DNA of 51,311 nucleotides from an uncultured Clostridia bacterium. GTDB lineage: Bacteria > Bacillota > Clostridia > Oscillospirales > Ruminococcaceae. Below are positions 1 through 8,494 of this stretch, piece by piece. The translations under genes and the position numbers were made by a program. The notes under the pieces are model-generated. The model was given only the letters and a program-made list of their open reading frames with translations. It had not been told where the DNA came from and did not search any database. The DNA is taken from assembly GCA_944388075.1 (NCBI GenBank), contig CALXHI010000047.1, positions 1 to 51,311 of the forward strand, given 5' to 3'. Numbering within the stretch: the stretch's first letter is position 1; every line of letters starts with the position of its first letter.

Positions 1-50
1 ATTGTTTTCTTGAACTCTTCCGTGTAACGAGTGCTTTTCTTTTTTGGCAT
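1..50 (-). CDS. IS3-family-like transposase OrfA, N-terminal start only (cut by window edge)
   Basis: The complement reads ATG followed by codons for MPKKKSTRYTEEFKKT, and then the window ends. A strong ribosome binding site (AAGGAGG) lies eight bases before the ATG. The basic start followed by RYTEEFK resembles the beginning of IS3-family OrfA helix-turn-helix proteins, which bind the transposon ends. Only 16 codons are visible, so the family call is from pattern memory. It supports the idea that the left end of the window is a mobile or accessory region. Confidence 0.5.
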   Translation of the reverse strand, partial: MPKKKSTRYTEEFKKT

Positions 51-138
51 TTCTTTTTCCTCCTTGTGTTTTATTCTATTATACCTTCTCTTTCCTTTTT
101 TGTCCACTTTTTTAGTATAGCACCAGAACTACTGTACA

Positions 139-432
139 TTGGAGAGTAATCAGTTCATTTTCGACGATCAGGCGATGAATGAGTGGATAGATGAGCTTGG
201 AGTGTACCGTCAAACCAGATTGAATTATTTCAATGGCAGCTTAAAAAAATATCGCCCTTTGCTGTTGGCAGTAGCCGCTTGTGTGTTTACACCGGAAGAC
301 GTTATGCTGGACATTATTCGGAATGCTGATGACGTACTTTTAGATCATATCTTAGCTTATAACTCAATGAAGTCTCAGCGAGTGTATGAATGCTTAAGAA
401 AGCAACTCAGCCGGTTGCATTATAAATCATAA
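139..432 (+). CDS. hypothetical protein, possibly a gene remnant
   Basis: An open frame of 97 codons would start at a TTG and has no convincing ribosome binding site; the frame opens directly after a TAG at 118-120. The product is helical and acidic/basic mixed, with no motif I recognise. The lack of an ATG and of a start signal, next to a transposase gene, suggests a 5'-truncated remnant. It may not be expressed. Confidence 0.3.
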   Translation: MESNQFIFDDQAMNEWIDELGVYRQTRLNYFNGSLKKYRPLLLAVAACVFTPEDVMLDIIRNADDVLLDHILAYNSMKSQRVYECLRKQLSRLHYKS

Positions 433-560
433 TAGGATTTTGTTGTTTATGCAAAATGTCATTTCCATAGAAGTTAAGCTGTATACGAATAAAAATCGAA
501 CGAAAATTGCAAAAAATCAAAAAACAAATATATTCAATGTACCGATAATCACCTAAGGGT

Positions 561-577
561 TTACTCACCGTGAGTAA
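561..577. promoter_or_regulatory. perfect palindrome TTACTCACCGTGAGTAA, copy 1
   Basis: TTACTCAC and GTGAGTAA form a perfect 8+8 inverted repeat around a single C. It lies 7 bp upstream of the putative -35 box of the gene at 637. A near-identical copy is found at 2509-2525. The size and position fit a binding site for a dimeric regulator. A recombination or repeat-element site is an alternative because the two copies flank two unknown genes. Confidence 0.55.
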
Positions 578-584
578 GCTGCGG

Positions 585-614
585 TTGCATTCCATCATTG
601 ATTTGTGTTATAAT
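585..614 (+). promoter_or_regulatory. putative sigma-A promoter for the 637 gene
   Basis: A perfect -10 TATAAT at 609-614 is preceded by a weak -35 TTGCAT at 585-590 with an 18-bp spacer. The palindrome at 561-577 lies immediately upstream, so the promoter may need or be modulated by a regulator. Confidence 0.55.
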
Positions 615-636
615 GGCATAAAAAGGATGTGATAAC

Positions 637-1911
637 ATGGATGATCATTCCTATGTTTCTGCGGAGAAAATGGAGCAGATACAAGAAGCAGTTGCCGAAG
701 ATCTAACGGAATGGGCAAAAGCCTATTATGAAGCAAATGGCACTGTTTTGCAAGATGAAACCGTTGCGGCAATTCGAAAAGAAGAGGAAGAGAAGACAGG
801 AAGACCGGTTGAACTGACAGATAAAGATGTACAGTCAATCGAACAGTTTGTGTCAGCCCTTCAAGAAAAAATGGAAGAAACCGTGAAAAAACACGTCGGC
901 GGTTTTGGAACCAATTCCATAGGTGTTGACGCTACCTTGGTGATTTATACCGGTGTGCATCATGATGATGTCAAGTCGTATTGTGAAAATCATGGCAAGC
1001 TTTATATGATAAACCATACCGCAGCGAATGCACTCTGGCATAGAAAAATGAGAAATGCAATTGCAAAAGTGTTTGGGGAGAGAGAATCAACGGATGCAAT
1101 TACTGAAAGAGTATTATCAGGAAAGCTTGCTGGTGAAAATGCTGCCAGAATTGATCAATTTGCATCAAAAGCTGCCAGAGCGCTTTCTTTGGATGATTGG
1201 ATTTCTGCTAAGGTAGTAGAAGCAGGACTGAAGAAGGGCACAGTAATGTATATTCTATATTATCGGGATGATCAGATTTCGAAAAGTGTAGGATTAAAGA
1301 CTGAAGTTCCTGTATTGCTAAATCAGGCATTGATGCAAGGCATAAGTTTGCTGGAAGCAATGAAACTTACTAAACCGAAAGAATATCAGGTTGGAATTCC
1401 CTTGAGCCTGATTGTTGTACCGATTAACTCAGCACCGTTGTATTTCAGAAATTCTGAAATAGTCTATGCAGATATGCTGTACTGCATTGGAGAAAAAGGA
1501 GAAATACCACAATCATTTGATACTGTCAAGACAGTACAGGAAGTTGTTATTTCGCAGATGGAGCATCCTAAGCCAAGTGAACAGGTCATACCAAGCCCAA
1601 GTGTACATGATAAGTCTCCAAGCGAGATGTTGAAGCCGCAGATCGCCATTGTGCTCTATGAGCAATCGCAGTCAGCATCTCCTATGGGGAAAACGATGGG
1701 AGATCGTATAGCCGATCAAGAACCAATACAACAATCAGATATGGGTGCAGTTCCATTATCAAAAGAAGAGTGGAAGAGTATGATAGAAGCGGCAAAGAAC
1801 GATGAAAATAATGCTCAGGATACAAAAGATCATACCAGCCTGAATAATGGAGCGCACAGCGTACCGGATGGAACAGATTCGCTAAATAGTGATGATCATG
1901 GGTCTCGATAA
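637..1911 (+). CDS. hypothetical protein, 424 aa
   Basis: The gene starts at ATG with AAAGGA nine bases upstream and encodes a soluble protein without signal peptide or membrane segment. The first ~330 residues look like a folded domain: helical at the N-terminus, then a beta/alpha section with short hydrophobic strands such as VMYILYY and LSLIVVPI. The last ~100 residues are rich in P, S, Q, N and D and are probably disordered. I recognise no family. It is AT-richer than the core genes and lies next to transposase-like DNA, which suggests horizontal acquisition. The next two genes have their own signals, so an operon is not obvious. Confidence 0.75.
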   Translation: MDDHSYVSAEKMEQIQEAVAEDLTEWAKAYYEANGTVLQDETVAAIRKEEEEKTGRPVELTDKDVQSIEQFVSALQEKMEETVKKHVGGFGTNSIGVDATLVIYTGVHHDDVKSYCENHGKLYMINHTAANALWHRKMRNAIAKVFGERESTDAITERVLSGKLAGENAARIDQFASKAARALSLDDWISAKVVEAGLKKGTVMYILYYRDDQISKSVGLKTEVPVLLNQALMQGISLLEAMKLTKPKEYQVGIPLSLIVVPINSAPLYFRNSEIVYADMLYCIGEKGEIPQSFDTVKTVQEVVISQMEHPKPSEQVIPSPSVHDKSPSEMLKPQIAIVLYEQSQSASPMGKTMGDRIADQEPIQQSDMGAVPLSKEEWKSMIEAAKNDENNAQDTKDHTSLNNGAHSVPDGTDSLNSDDHGSR

Positions 1912-1924
1912 TTAAAAAATGATA

Positions 1925-1953
1925 TTGACAACGTGTGCAAAATGTGGTATAAT
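1925..1953 (+). promoter_or_regulatory. full-consensus sigma-A promoter
   Basis: TTGACA at 1925-1930 and TATAAT at 1948-1953 are separated by exactly 17 bp, a perfect match to the housekeeping consensus. It lies 50 bp upstream of the ATG at 2004 and predicts strong, constitutive or repressor-controlled transcription of a 148-aa protein. Confidence 0.85.
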
Positions 1954-2003
1954 GAACATAGTGAATCACATACTGTTTGCATGATTAAGAAAGTGAGGGT
2001 AAT

Positions 2004-2450
2004 ATGGCATTTATTTATGAAGAATTGGGCACCGCAGAAAGAAAGGCTTTTTGCAAATCGCTTGGCTGGAAATCTTGGAATACAGATCAATTAGCGATTC
2101 TTACGAAGTATGATACATGGTGTGTAGACGAACAACGTGCGATGTATTTAATGGATATCGGCGGTAACGATAATTATGAAGTTCCGAATTACACTGACTT
2201 TTATTACAAGGGCAGGTTTATCAGGATGATTACCGGTCGCAGTTATATATGTGATGAAAAGGGGTATGCCCATTTGACTTGGCATATTAAGAATATGAAG
2301 ATACCGGCAAGTGTATGGGAAGATCGTGATATCATAGTTGAGGCGATCTTTGAAGCGTTTGCTGCGACAGTCGATGAGGATTTCGTCACATCGAAAGCGG
2401 TGCTTGAATGCGAGCCTGAGTGCGTTGATCACGATTACAACGGCAACTGA
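2004..2450 (+). CDS. hypothetical protein, 148 aa
   Basis: ATG with a GTGAGGG ribosome binding site, driven by a perfect consensus promoter and followed by a hairpin terminator, so it is a monocistronic unit. The product is soluble and acidic, rich in aromatic residues (W and Y), with cysteines near residues 17, 40, 83, 135 and 139. I do not recognise a family. Strong expression plus no known domain in an accessory region makes a stress, defence or anti-phage role possible, but that is speculation. Confidence 0.7.
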   Translation: MAFIYEELGTAERKAFCKSLGWKSWNTDQLAILTKYDTWCVDEQRAMYLMDIGGNDNYEVPNYTDFYYKGRFIRMITGRSYICDEKGYAHLTWHIKNMKIPASVWEDRDIIVEAIFEAFAATVDEDFVTSKAVLECEPECVDHDYNGN

Positions 2451-2453
2451 ATG

Positions 2454-2487
2454 ATGAGAAGGGGATGGCAGCAGTCATCCTTTTCTT
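2454..2487 (+). terminator. intrinsic terminator after the 2004 gene
   Basis: A stem pairing GAAGGGGATG with CATCCTTTTC around a short loop is followed by TTTTCTTT. It begins four bases after the stop codon of the 148-aa gene. Confidence 0.6.
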
Positions 2488-2508
2488 TATAGCTGCAAAG
2501 AGAAAAAT

Positions 2509-2525
2509 TTACTCACCGTGAATAA
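2509..2525. promoter_or_regulatory. palindrome TTACTCACCGTGAATAA, copy 2
   Basis: This copy differs from that at 561-577 by one base (G to A in the right arm); TTTACTCACCGTGA is identical in both, one base more than the left arm and centre. It lies 46 bp upstream of the lipoprotein start. No clear -10/-35 pair is visible here, so it may act within the 5' untranslated region or as an operator. Confidence 0.5.
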
Positions 2526-2571
2526 AAATGTTAATTTCTTAAAGAGTGAATTGTCCAGAAAGGTCATTTAT

Positions 2572-3291
2572 ATGAGATTGTCTTCTTTATGTTTTGCAAC
2601 TGTAATTAGTTTGTCTTTAGTAGGATGCAGCAGTATTAGCCATAATGATTCAAATTGTTCAGATGAGTCTAGTGTTCCTAAAAGCAGTGCTCGTGTATTT
2701 CTAAAGGAAGAACTTGAAGAAAAATATGGAATGGAGTTTGAAATATTGGGTGGCTCTATCGGAATGATGTCAATAGCTGAGGATTGTGATGTCAGATGTG
2801 TTGAAGATGGTGTTGAGTTTCAGGCAACACTTCATACCAAGGATTATTATGAAGTGATTAGTGAGAATTATCTTCGGCACAAATATCTTCCTCAAGTTCA
2901 AGAGGAGATAGAGACATATTTAAAAACATACTTGTCAGATTTTAAGTTTATTGAAATTAGAGCTGATGAAAAAGAACTACCCTTTAATACCAGTCCGCAT
3001 CTTACTTATGAAGAGCTGAAGCAACAGACTTATTTTGTGTGTGATGTATATATTTCAGATGATAGAAGCTTTGATAAAGAAGAACTGACGCTTCTTTTTG
3101 AAAAATTTTCTAGCAATACCGCAAGTTCTGCTAATGAAACAGATAACACTATAGGATATTATAGGAATGAAATCAATATGAAAGTGAAATTCTATGTTTA
3201 TACTGTGCCACAAAAAGTGTATGATGGAATGGAATACTGTATGAAATGGTATGAGGGATCTTTTGCTGGAGAAGAAATATTGATAAATTAA
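2572..3291 (+). CDS. predicted lipoprotein of unknown function
   Basis: I place the start at the ATG at 2572 rather than the upstream GTG at 2518. The ATG has an AGAAAGG site at proper spacing and begins a textbook lipoprotein signal: R2, hydrophobic SLCFATVISLSL, and lipobox L16-V17-G18-C19. The mature protein (~220 aa) is acidic, with a Ser/Asn-rich linker after the acylated cysteine and then mixed alpha/beta segments with repeated Y/E-rich stretches. No family is recognised. It should be attached to the outer face of the cytoplasmic membrane. Its low GC matches the rest of the island. Confidence 0.75.
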   Translation: MRLSSLCFATVISLSLVGCSSISHNDSNCSDESSVPKSSARVFLKEELEEKYGMEFEILGGSIGMMSIAEDCDVRCVEDGVEFQATLHTKDYYEVISENYLRHKYLPQVQEEIETYLKTYLSDFKFIEIRADEKELPFNTSPHLTYEELKQQTYFVCDVYISDDRSFDKEELTLLFEKFSSNTASSANETDNTIGYYRNEINMKVKFYVYTVPQKVYDGMEYCMKWYEGSFAGEEILIN

Positions 3292-3411
3292 AAGGGAAAA
3301 TAGAAATGAATCCTCTCATTGGGATACCGCAGGTTTTTGCGGCTTACCAAATAATCGCCAATCAGCAATCTCCGTACAGGACAATGCGCATACAAACCAT
3401 ACACAAATACG
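3292..3411 (+). other. island/core boundary with possible truncated gene start
   Basis: After the lipoprotein stop there is AAGGG followed, nine bases later, by an ATG at 3306 opening the frame MNPLIGIPQVFAAYQ. The continuation runs antisense through rplQ and is not credible as a gene, so this looks like the 5' end of a gene cut at the junction with core DNA. A small hairpin (CCGCA/TGCGG) lies at about 3328-3342. Confidence 0.3.
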
Positions 3412-3444
3412 CAAAAAAGCCGATGCCCCAAATGGGACATCGGC
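3412..3444 (-). terminator. terminator of the ribosomal protein cluster
   Basis: On the minus strand AGCCGATG pairs with CATCGGCT, extended by CCC/GGG around an ATTT loop, and is followed by TTTTTTG. It lies just 15 bases past the rplQ stop codon and ends the 16-kb transcription unit. Confidence 0.9.
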
Positions 3445-3458
3445 TATTGAATTACGCC

Positions 3459-3821
3459 TTACACAAGACGAATGATCGCCATCTCAGCAGCATCGCCGCG
3501 ACGAGGACCGATCTTCACCATTTGGGTGTAACCACCGTTGCGTTCAGCATAACGGGGTGCGATCTCATCGAACAGCTTTTTGCTTACGCTTTCCTTCGTG
3601 ATATATGCAAAGACCTGACGCTTGCAGTGCAAATCCGCAGCCGCATCCTGTCCCTGAATTCCTTTGGCAATCGTAATCATCTTCTCTGCCATCGAACGGA
3701 CTTCTTTTGCTCTGGTGACAGTCGTTTCGATCTGACCATTCTCAAGCAGGAAGGTAACCATACCGCGCAGCATGGCTTTTCTGTGATCCGTGGCTCTGCC
3801 GAGCTTTCTGGAACCCGCCAT
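3459..3821 (-). CDS. rplQ: 50S ribosomal protein L17
   Basis: A 120-aa protein with the L17 hallmarks: an N-terminal [18 protein letters not shown] segment, a central [13 protein letters not shown] helix, and a C-terminal [13 protein letters not shown] segment. L17 sits near the exit tunnel of the large subunit. I chose the ATG at 3821, which has AAAGGAG eight bases upstream. The GTG nine bases earlier overlaps that site. It is the last gene of the cluster, directly after rpoA. In many Clostridia ecf transporter genes, truA, rplM and rpsI follow; here accessory DNA follows instead. Confidence 0.95.
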   Translation of the reverse strand: MAGSRKLGRATDHRKAMLRGMVTFLLENGQIETTVTRAKEVRSMAEKMITIAKGIQGQDAAADLHCKRQVFAYITKESVSKKLFDEIAPRYAERNGGYTQMVKIGPRRGDAAEMAIIRLV

Positions 3822-3867
3822 TTGTATCACTCCTTTGTATCATACACCGAGCGGATCGGTGCCGGGA

Positions 3868-4833
3868 TTATTCATTGCTGTCGTCGGAGCTAAGGTCGAA
3901 GCCCAGCGAACGGAGCTTTTCTCTGACCTCGTCGAACGACTTCTTTCCAAGGTTTCTCACCTTCATCATATCTTCCTCGGAACGGCTGATCAAATCCTCA
4001 ACGGTATTGATGCCGGCACGCTTGAGACAGTTGAAGGAACGCACCGAGAGATCGAGATCTTCGATGGTCGTCTTCAGCTGACGCTCCTGACCGAGGTCGA
4101 CCTTTTCCTCGAGCACCTCTTCGATGAGAGCCTCCTCGGAAAGCCCGACAAAGGACTTCAGATACTCCATATGGAGACTTGCAGCCTGTGCCAGAGCGGC
4201 TTTCGCGGAGATGGTGCCGTCGGTCCAGATTTCAAGGGTGAGCTTATCGTTATCCATAGCCTGACCCAAGCGTTCATTTTCGACCTTGTAATTGACCTTG
4301 AGAACCGGCGAATAGATACTATCCACGGTAATCGCATCAATCGGGAGGTTGGTGTACTTCAGCTGCTTGTTGTTTTCAGCGGAGACATAACCTCTGCCGC
4401 GGTCGAGCATGATCTGCATTTCGAGCTTACCGCCCTTATCCACAGTAGCGATATGCATGCTCTTATCAAGAATCACGACTTCGGAATCGGCTTTAATATC
4501 GCCGGCGGTAACCTCTTGCTCTCCCTGCACGTTGATGTAGACGGTCTTCGGACCATCGGACTCCAGACGCGCAGTCAGACCCTTGATGGCAAGGATAATC
4601 TCAGTGACATCCTCCTTGACACCGGGAATGGTGGAAAGCTCATGACGAACGCCTTCGATTTTGACAGCGTATACTGCCACACCGGGCAGCGAGGAGAGCA
4701 GAATCCGTCTCAGGCAGTTGCCCAGAGTCGTACCATAGCCACGAGGCAGCGGCGAATAGGTAAACAGACCATAGGTGCCATCCTGCTTGAATTCGACGGC
4801 TTCGAGAATCGGTTTTTCAACTTTTTGGAGCAT
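3868..4833 (-). CDS. rpoA: DNA-directed RNA polymerase subunit alpha
   Basis: 321 aa, the normal length. The N-terminal assembly domain (about 1-230) contains LPRGYGTTLGNCLRRILLSS, used for dimerisation and beta/beta' contact. A flexible linker then leads to the C-terminal domain (about 250-312) with the helix-hairpin-helix segment beginning LKRAGINTVEDL, which contacts UP elements and activators. As in other Firmicutes it lies between rpsD and rplQ in the alpha operon, so polymerase and ribosome supply are linked. Confidence 0.97.
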   Translation of the reverse strand: MLQKVEKPILEAVEFKQDGTYGLFTYSPLPRGYGTTLGNCLRRILLSSLPGVAVYAVKIEGVRHELSTIPGVKEDVTEIILAIKGLTARLESDGPKTVYINVQGEQEVTAGDIKADSEVVILDKSMHIATVDKGGKLEMQIMLDRGRGYVSAENNKQLKYTNLPIDAITVDSIYSPVLKVNYKVENERLGQAMDNDKLTLEIWTDGTISAKAALAQAASLHMEYLKSFVGLSEEALIEEVLEEKVDLGQERQLKTTIEDLDLSVRSFNCLKRAGINTVEDLISRSEEDMMKVRNLGKKSFDEVREKLRSLGFDLSSDDSNE

Positions 4834-4877
4834 AGTACCCTCCTATATATCGCAATCAGATGTGTGAAGAAACGAAC

Positions 4878-4896
4878 CTGCAAACAAAGTTTGCAG
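4878..4896 (-). other. perfect 8-bp hairpin between rpsD and rpoA
   Basis: CTGCAAAC and GTTTGCAG flank a 3-base loop in the 83-bp spacer. There is no U-tract, so it is more likely an mRNA stability, processing or translational control element than a terminator. Confidence 0.4.
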
Positions 4897-4916
4897 CGGA
4901 AACATGAGTGTATCGA

Positions 4917-5558
4917 TTACTTCGAGTACAACTCAACGATCAGCTGCTCATCGACGTCGAGATCGACTTCCTCACGAACAGGCATTCTTTCAACGGAACC
5001 CTTGTAGTTCTCCTTGTCGGCACTCAGCCACATCGGCACGGGACGACCGCTGTTCTGCTCAACGAGAGCCTTCAGGGAATCATAGCCTCTGGCCTTCTCG
5101 GTGAACGCAACCACATCGCCGGCCTTCAGAAGGTAGGACGGGATGTTGACCTTCTGGCCATTGACCGTGAAGTGTCTGTGCAGCACGAGCTGACGAGCCT
5201 GTGCACGGGAGCTGGCAAAGCCTAGACGATAGACAACATTATCAAGACGGGACTCGAGCAGGAAGAGCAGGTTTTCACCAGCCTTACCGGGCATCTTAAC
5301 TGCCATCTCGAAGTAGTGATAGAACTGACCCTCAAGCAGACCGTAATATCTTCTGGCAGTCTGCTTTGCGCGGAGCTGCATGCCATACTCGGACACCTTC
5401 TTACGGGACATACCGTGCTGGCCGGGAGTACCCTTACGCTTCTCCTCATTTCTCTCATCGATTGCGCACTTAGTGGTGAAGCAGCGATCGCCCTTGAGGA
5501 ACATCTTCTTGCCCTCACGGCGGCAGATTCTGCAAACTGCGCCAGTATATCTTGCCAT
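4917..5558 (-). CDS. rpsD: 30S ribosomal protein S4
   Basis: 213 aa, slightly longer than the usual 198-209. It starts [16 protein letters not shown] and keeps four cysteines (C9, C12, C26, C31) arranged for a zinc site, so this is the zinc-binding (C+) form. The S4 RNA-binding domain follows ([20 protein letters not shown], then [11 protein letters not shown]). S4 starts 16S rRNA assembly and in many bacteria represses its own operon. Neighbours are rpsK upstream and rpoA downstream. Confidence 0.97.
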   Translation of the reverse strand: MARYTGAVCRICRREGKKMFLKGDRCFTTKCAIDERNEEKRKGTPGQHGMSRKKVSEYGMQLRAKQTARRYYGLLEGQFYHYFEMAVKMPGKAGENLLFLLESRLDNVVYRLGFASSRAQARQLVLHRHFTVNGQKVNIPSYLLKAGDVVAFTEKARGYDSLKALVEQNSGRPVPMWLSADKENYKGSVERMPVREEVDLDVDEQLIVELYSK

Positions 5559-5578
5559 AATTCTTACACCTCCATGGA

Positions 5579-5980
5579 TTATACGCGGCGTCTCTTGGGA
5601 GGACGGCAGCCGTTATGCGGAATGGGGGTCACGTCCTTGATCATGCGAACTTCCAGACCAACGGTCTGCAAGGCACGAATGGCAGCCTCACGGCCGGAGC
5701 CGGGGCCATTGACGTAAACCTCAACGGTCTTGAGGCCATGCTCCATAGCAGCACGCGCTGCGGTTTCGGCAGCACTCTGTGCAGCAAAGGGCGTCGACTT
5801 TTTGGAACCACGGAAACCGAGCTCGCCGGCACTTGCCCAAGAGATAGCATTGCCCTGCGTATCGGTAATGGTAACGATGGTGTTATTGAACGTGGACTGA
5901 ATATGCACTGCGCCGTTTTCGATATTCTTACGCTCTCTACGCCGTCTGATCGTACTGATCTTTTTCTTCTGCTGTGCCAA
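5579..5980 (-). CDS. rpsK: 30S ribosomal protein S11
   Basis: 133 aa with the conserved [30 protein letters not shown] and [13 protein letters not shown] segments and the basic tail [11 protein letters not shown]11 forms part of the platform and the mRNA exit site in the small subunit. It is preceded by rpsM (14-bp gap) and followed by rpsD, the usual order. Confidence 0.97.
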   Translation of the reverse strand: MAQQKKKISTIRRRRERKNIENGAVHIQSTFNNTIVTITDTQGNAISWASAGELGFRGSKKSTPFAAQSAAETAARAAMEHGLKTVEVYVNGPGSGREAAIRALQTVGLEVRMIKDVTPIPHNGCRPPKRRRV

Positions 5981-5994
5981 GATACAGTCCCTCC

Positions 5995-6363
5995 TTACTT
6001 CTTCTTATTGGCAATGGTCTTAGCCGGACCCTTACGAGTTCTGGCATTGGTTTTGGTACGCTGTCCTCTGACAGGCAAGCCCTTACGGTGACGCAGGCCA
6101 CGGTAGCAGCCGATATCCACAAGACGCTTGATGTCCATTGCAATGGAGCGACGCTTGTCACCCTCCACGACGCAGTGGTTGTCAATGTACTCACGGAGTG
6201 CAGCGACATCGGTTTCGGTCAGATCCTTGACACGGGTATCGGGATTGATACCGGTTGCTTCGAGAATCTTCGTGGCAGTTGTCCGACCAATACCGAAGAT
6301 ATAGGTCAAGCCGATCTCGACACGCTTATTCTTCGGAAGGTCCACACCAGCGATTCTAGCCAT
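5995..6363 (-). CDS. rpsM: 30S ribosomal protein S13
   Basis: 122 aa starting [21 protein letters not shown], with the helix-two-turn-helix body and a lysine/arginine-rich C-terminal tail ([18 protein letters not shown]) that reaches the decoding region. S13 contacts the large subunit in the B1 bridges. It follows rpmJ in the spc/alpha junction. Confidence 0.97.
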   Translation of the reverse strand: MARIAGVDLPKNKRVEIGLTYIFGIGRTTATKILEATGINPDTRVKDLTETDVAALREYIDNHCVVEGDKRRSIAMDIKRLVDIGCYRGLRHRKGLPVRGQRTKTNARTRKGPAKTIANKKK

Positions 6364-6396
6364 AATCCTAATTACACCTCCATATGGTCAGCAGCA

Positions 6397-6522
<126 letters not shown>

Positions 6523-6535
6523 CTATCGATGACGC

Positions 6536-6754
6536 TCACTTGGAACGCCAGGTGATTCTGCCCTTGGTCAAATCATAGGGCGACATTTCAACGGTAACAT
6601 GGTCACCGGGAACAATGCGGATATAGTTCGTTCTCAGTTTTCCGGAGATATGAGCGAGAATCACATGCTTGTTGCTCAGCTCGACCTTAAACATGGCATT
6701 GGGGAGCGCATCCACAACAACGCCTTCGACTTCAATTACATCCTGCTTAGACAT
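6536..6754 (-). CDS. infA: translation initiation factor IF-1
   Basis: 72 aa, the exact family length, starting [20 protein letters not shown] and ending [12 protein letters not shown]. It forms an OB-fold that occupies the A site of the 30S subunit during initiation. I chose the internal ATG at 6754 over a longer frame because GGAGG lies nine bases upstream and the protein then matches the family start. Its start overlaps the end of the KOW gene by 8 bp, suggesting translational coupling. Confidence 0.96.
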   Translation of the reverse strand: MSKQDVIEVEGVVVDALPNAMFKVELSNKHVILAHISGKLRTNYIRIVPGDHVTVEMSPYDLTKGRITWRSK

Positions 6755-7055
6755 GCTCGATGACCTCCTTGCGGTTATCATTGTTTCGAGATTTTGTGAC
6801 CTTGCATCCGGCATTCATCGGTTGCAGCAATCGTCTGAGTGCTGCATCGGTGAGGCCTTCGGGTGCAACGATCTGATTGGTGGGCTGCACATGGATGGGA
6901 TTTTTCCGTTTCGGCTTAGCGAGCAATCTCGTTTCACCGTCAGCGAGAAGCAAATCCAAATCTGTGCAGGCAATGACGAGGTAGAAGCGGCCGACATTCC
7001 GTCCCGCTCGAATCCGAACGATCTGTCCGGGTTGAAATCGGGTTATGTTCGCCAT
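6747..7055 (-). CDS. KOW-domain RNA-binding protein (L14e-like)
   Basis: 102 aa with an N-terminal KOW-like segment ([21 protein letters not shown]) that resembles the beginning of archaeal/eukaryotic L14e-type proteins. In Clostridia a gene of this kind is regularly found between map and infA, as here. It presumably binds rRNA or ribosomal proteins. The stretch after residue 50 is basic and less conserved. Function in the clostridial ribosome is not well defined to my knowledge. Confidence 0.8.
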   Translation of the reverse strand: MANITRFQPGQIVRIRAGRNVGRFYLVIACTDLDLLLADGETRLLAKPKRKNPIHVQPTNQIVAPEGLTDAALRRLLQPMNAGCKVTKSRNNDNRKEVIEHV

Positions 7056-7067
7056 AGCAGTCCTCCG

Positions 7068-7817
7068 TCACAGCTTTGTCAAAATCACGGGTTCGTCCTT
7101 GGTGATGAGGATTTCATGCTCAAAGTGAGCGGAAACCGAACCGCTTTTGGTCATGACCGTCCAGCCATCGGGTTTGACCCAAACATCATCGCCGACGAGA
7201 TTGATCATCGGTTCGATGCAGATGGTCATCCCCTCCAGAAGCCGCATTCCCCGACCAGCTTTACCGTGATTGGGGACTTCGGGTTCCTCATGAAGTTCCC
7301 GTCCGATGCCGTGACCGCAGTACTGCTTGACAATGCCGTAGCCACGGGAGCGGCAGTATTCCTCAATGGTGTGGGAGATATCGCCCAGCCGCGCACCGAC
7401 GACAGCCTGTTCAATGCCTTTGTAGAGACTTGCTTCCGTATCAGTCAGAAGTGCCCTGACCGGATCCGAAATCGAACCGATTGCAAAGGTATAGCAAGTA
7501 TCGCTATGGAATCCTTTGTAATACGCACCGACGTCAACGCTGACGATGTCGCCCTCCCGCACCTTACGGTTGGGATTAGGAATACCGTGAATGACCTCAT
7601 CGTTCACGGACACGCAGGCACTGCCGGGGAATCCGGCATATCCGAGGAAACTCGGCTTTGCACCTGCCTTCGTGATTTCATCGTGAATAATTTTGTCGAT
7701 CTCCTTTGTTGTCATACCGGCGTGCAATTTCTGACCGAGGATTGCGAGGGCATTGGCGGCAATTTTGCCTGCTTCCCGCATTTTCTCGATATCGGATGCA
7801 CTTTTAATCGTGATCAT
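7068..7817 (-). CDS. map: methionine aminopeptidase, type I
   Basis: 249 aa. It removes the initiator methionine from new proteins. All five metal ligands of the pita-bread fold are visible: D95 (IVSVDVGA), D106 (FHSDTCYT), H169 (CGHGIG), E202 (IEPMIN) and E233 (HFEHEI). The substrate-binding H77 is present as well (VIHGIP). There is no N-terminal SH3 or zinc extension. It lies between adk and the KOW gene, the classical secY-adk-map order, so peptide processing is made together with the ribosome and translocon. Confidence 0.96.
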   Translation of the reverse strand: MITIKSASDIEKMREAGKIAANALAILGQKLHAGMTTKEIDKIIHDEITKAGAKPSFLGYAGFPGSACVSVNDEVIHGIPNPNRKVREGDIVSVDVGAYYKGFHSDTCYTFAIGSISDPVRALLTDTEASLYKGIEQAVVGARLGDISHTIEEYCRSRGYGIVKQYCGHGIGRELHEEPEVPNHGKAGRGMRLLEGMTICIEPMINLVGDDVWVKPDGWTVMTKSGSVSAHFEHEILITKDEPVILTKL

Positions 7818-7837
7818 ATGCTCGCCTTCTTTTTGGT

Positions 7838-8476
7838 TTATTCGTCGATGCCCAGAGCTTCAAATACGAGCTTTGTGGTTTCGTCGATCTCCTGCTGACC
7901 CTCAACGGTCACGAGCTTGCCGCGCGTGCCGTAGAAATCCTTCAGCGGCGCAGTTTTTTCGTGATAAACAGCCAAACGGGAGAGAACCGTTTCCGGCGTG
8001 TCATCCGCACGCTGAACGGTCTTGCCGCCGCAAGCATCGCACACGCCCTCCGTCTTGGTGGGCTTGAAATCGATGTGGTAGGAAGCACCGCAGGCTTCGC
8101 AGACCCGGCGGCCGGACATTCTGGCACAGATTCTATCATCCGGCACATGAACTTCGAGAACCTTATCAATGGTAATACCCATCTGCTCCAGAGCCTCAGC
8201 CTGTGCAACAGTACGGGGGAACCCATCGAGGATGAAGCCGTCTTGTGCATCATCCTGAGCAATACGGTCCTTCAGGATGCCGATGACAATTTCGTCGGAA
8301 ACCAGCGCACCGGAATCCATCGCCTCTTTGGCACGCAGCCCCATGGGCGTGCCATTTTTGACCGCCTCACGGAGCATATTGCCGGTAGAGATTTGCGGAA
8401 TCCCGAGTTTGCCGGAAATTTTTTCTGCCTGTGTGCCTTTACCGGCACCGGGCGCACCCAAAAGAATCAGGTTCAT
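7838..8476 (-). CDS. adk: adenylate kinase
   Basis: 212 aa. It interconverts ATP+AMP and 2 ADP. The P-loop GAPGAGKGTQ (7-16), the AMP-site STGNMLR, the DGFPRT segment and a long LID are all present. The LID carries C126, C129, C146 and C149, the zinc-binding type common in Gram-positives. I chose the ATG at 8476, which has AGGAGG seven bases upstream and gives the family start MNLILLGAPG; an upstream in-frame ATG at 8494 adds six residues without support. It follows secY directly. Confidence 0.97.
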   Translation of the reverse strand: MNLILLGAPGAGKGTQAEKISGKLGIPQISTGNMLREAVKNGTPMGLRAKEAMDSGALVSDEIVIGILKDRIAQDDAQDGFILDGFPRTVAQAEALEQMGITIDKVLEVHVPDDRICARMSGRRVCEACGASYHIDFKPTKTEGVCDACGGKTVQRADDTPETVLSRLAVYHEKTAPLKDFYGTRGKLVTVEGQQEIDETTKLVFEALGIDE

Positions 8477-8494
8477 GGAAAAGCCTCCTAGCAA

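Noticed and set aside
3790..5007. 405-codon plus-strand frame across rpoA and rpsD
   Set aside because: It is the antisense shadow of two conserved genes with no start signal and no domain.
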